Shown: positions 8,558-9,756 of the stretch, in pieces
Numbering within the stretch: the first letter of the stretch is position 1
Layout of the letters: the number at the start of each line of letters is the position of its first letter
Origin: an uncultured Atopobiaceae bacterium
GTDB lineage: Bacteria; Actinomycetota; Coriobacteriia; Coriobacteriales; Atopobiaceae
Length of the DNA: 9,756 nucleotides
Direction of reading: 5' to 3'
NCBI GenBank assembly: GCA_944321005.1
Contig: CALUJT010000064.1
Location: 1 to 9,756 of the forward strand
The notes under the pieces: model-generated
Told to the model about the DNA's origin: nothing
What the model saw: only the letters and a program-made list of their open reading frames with translations
Database searches by the model: none
Made by a program: the position numbers and the translations under genes

Positions 8558-8762
8558 CTCGCTCGCTTTCCGCGCCCCGCGAGGGACGCGCGACGTCTCC
8601 CGTTCTTCCAAGCCCATTCTAGCGCCGCGGCGCGACGCCAATTGCCGCCCCACCAGAATCCCACCGATGCGCCGGGCGGTTGAGGCGGCGCGTCCCGGCC
8701 GCGCGGGGCGTGGTGAGCGCGAGGAGGACGGGCGCCCGGCGAGACGGGAGGCGCAACAGCCG

Positions 8763-8768
8763 TATACT
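8763..8768 (+). promoter_or_regulatory. Candidate -10 box before the VOC gene
   Basis: TATACT (8763-8768), 30 bases before the start codon of the VOC gene, matches five of six consensus positions. No convincing -35 box is seen at 16-18 bases upstream in the GC-rich sequence. Confidence 0.45.
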
Positions 8769-8798
8769 AATCAGGTTGCACCGTCAGGGAGGAGCGTC

Positions 8799-9185
8799 AT
8801 GGCAGCGTCCGAGAACCCCGTCGAGCTCTTTGGCCTCAGGCTCGCGCACGTGGGAATCAACACCAACAGCCCCGAGGAGGCCGAGGCCACGGCCGACGCG
8901 CTCTGCGCCCTCATGGGCATCGAGCGCGGGGAGGGGCCGTTCCCGGTATCCTCCTTCGCAGGCACCCTCGTGGAGGTCATGAACAACGGCGGGCGCGGCG
9001 AGAAGGGCCACATCGGCCTGCACGTGGACGACGTGGAGGCCGCCGAGGCGTGGTACCGCGCCCGCGGCGTGGAGTTCAACGAGGCCTCCCGCGCCATGTG
9101 CCCGGACGACCCGGAGCGCACCTACCTCATCTACTTCAAGGACGAGATCGCGGGCTTTGCCCTCCACATCACCGTGGCGGACTAG
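8799..9185 (+). CDS. Small VOC-superfamily (glyoxalase/bleomycin-resistance fold) protein
   Basis: 128 residues. ATG 8799 is supported by GGGAGGAG seven bases upstream. The protein is a single VOC-type unit: a first beta-alpha half with LAHVGINTNSPEEAEATADA and a second half with GHIGLHVDDVEAAEAWYRARG, then a YFKDEIAGFALHI strand. Possible metal ligands are His17, Glu59, His71 and His123. By recall, the closest resemblance is to the VOC-like C-terminal domain attached to some Firmicute KDPG (2-dehydro-3-deoxyphosphogluconate) aldolases, which also end in a KDEIAGFA(I/L)H motif. Small free-standing homologues are sometimes annotated as that aldolase, but no aldolase domain is present here. The substrate is unknown. 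The ABC-F gene starts 44 bases downstream on the same strand without a terminator between, so the two may be co-transcribed. Confidence 0.85.
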   Translation: MAASENPVELFGLRLAHVGINTNSPEEAEATADALCALMGIERGEGPFPVSSFAGTLVEVMNNGGRGEKGHIGLHVDDVEAAEAWYRARGVEFNEASRAMCPDDPERTYLIYFKDEIAGFALHITVAD

Positions 9186-9229
9186 CCGCGCGCGGCACCG
9201 TACAACCCCAGGCACCAAGGAACACGCAC

Positions 9230-9756
9230 GTGATAGCACTCGCAGACAAGATAACCAAGTCCTTTGGCGGGCGCGTCCTCTACTTGGGCGCGACGCTGCA
9301 GCTCAACGCCCAGGAGCGCTGGGCCCTCGTGGGCCCCAACGGCTCGGGAAAGACCACGCTCCTCAAGATCATCATGGGCGAGGAGGGCGCGGACGAGGGC
9401 ACCGTGAGCTTTGCCAAGGACGCCACGATAGGCTACCTGGAGCAGGAGACCAAGCTCGCCGGCGAGAAGAGCGCCCTTGCCGAGGTCGTGGACTCCGCCC
9501 ACGAGGTCAAGGACGTGGAGCGCCTGGTGGCCGAGCTCGAGCGCAAGATCTCCGAGACCGTGCCCGGCCCCGAGCTCGACCAGCTCCTCGAGCGCTACGG
9601 CCATGCGCAGGATCGCTTCGAGCGCCTGGGCGGCTACGAGCTCGAGGCACGCGCCAAGCAGATCCTGGGCGGCCTGGGCTTTCCGGTGGAGGACTTCGAC
9701 AAGCCGGCGTGCGACTTCTCCGGCGGCTGGCAGATGCGCATAGCCCTCTCCAAGCT
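9230..9756 (+). CDS. ABC-F family ATPase, N-terminal part (cut by window end)
   Basis: The frame opens with GTG 9230, eight bases after AAGGA (9217-9221), and runs off the window after 175 codons. It begins MIALADKITKSFGGRVLY. Walker A is GPNGSGKTT (residues 35-43), the next strand reads ATIGYLEQET, and a long acidic/basic helical arm (~85-140) precedes the signature FSGGWQMRIALSK (~163-175). The FSGGW-x-MR form and the lack of membrane segments are typical of ABC-F proteins. These soluble proteins with two ATPase domains act on the ribosome, as translation factors (EttA/Uup types) or for antibiotic resistance (ribosome protection). The visible half does not identify the subfamily. No earlier in-frame ATG gives a better start. 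Confidence 0.92.
   Translation, partial: MIALADKITKSFGGRVLYLGATLQLNAQERWALVGPNGSGKTTLLKIIMGEEGADEGTVSFAKDATIGYLEQETKLAGEKSALAEVVDSAHEVKDVERLVAELERKISETVPGPELDQLLERYGHAQDRFERLGGYELEARAKQILGGLGFPVEDFDKPACDFSGGWQMRIALSK

Noticed and set aside
8670..8741. CGCCGGGCG...CGCCCGGCG inverted repeat between the divergent genes
   Set aside because: Arms are 54 bases apart in very GC-rich sequence where such matches are expected by chance; the 12-base palindrome GCGCCGCGGCGC at 8622-8633 was set aside for the same reason.
8493..8798. N-terminal extension of the VOC frame upstream of ATG 8799
   Set aside because: It overlaps the acyltransferase 5' end, lacks a ribosome binding site and is not VOC-like; ATG 8799 has GGGAGGAG upstream and a candidate -10 box.

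Overview
The window is high-GC DNA, probably from a Gram-positive actinobacterium of the class Coriobacteriia (Olsenella/Atopobium-like). This is inferred from the GC-rich codons, strong GGAGG-type ribosome binding sites, tRNA genes with encoded CCA, and two secreted proteins anchored by triple SLH domains. No species can be named from the sequence alone.

Layout, left to right. (1) The 3' end of proS with a terminator-like hairpin (1-230). (2) A 430-base intergenic region with the first copy of a ~146-bp dispersed repeat, a 13-bp hairpin, and a pair of ACCATTCGGAC direct repeats. (3) A large surface-protein gene (592-3669). Its 5' end runs through 19 perfect GACA units, followed by a signal peptide, a beta-helix-like adhesin region and three SLH domains. 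(4) A second copy of the dispersed repeat, then tRNA-Met(CAT) and tRNA-Ala(GGC) on the minus strand, each with a terminator. (5) A second SLH protein (4375-5310) with a 93-residue tail that is about two-thirds aspartate. (6) A stand-alone GT51 peptidoglycan glycosyltransferase (5511-6200). (7) tRNA-Val(CAC) and a second, identical tRNA-Ala(GGC) on the plus strand. (8) A third, inverted copy of the dispersed repeat. (9) A minus-strand membrane O-acyltransferase with a C-terminal SGNH domain (OatA-like). (10) A small VOC-fold protein and the start of an ABC-F ATPase, cut by the window edge.

The middle of the window concerns the cell envelope: two SLH-anchored surface proteins, a glycan-strand polymerase and a possible peptidoglycan or polysaccharide O-acetyltransferase. 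They are separate transcription units, not one operon.

The main discovery candidate is the GACA tract. A near-ideal ribosome binding site and ATG (648-661) lie just upstream, but with the present repeat number that frame stops at 787. Gaining one unit or losing two would join it in frame to the signal peptide and the 3-kb adhesin frame. The third phase stops at 777-779. This is the layout of a slipped-strand phase-variation switch, apparently OFF in this sequence. Second are the three repeat copies, each lying 3' of a protein gene in that gene's orientation, with inward-facing GGTATG/CATACC motifs and a central stem-loop whose loop keeps GCAGGTCA.
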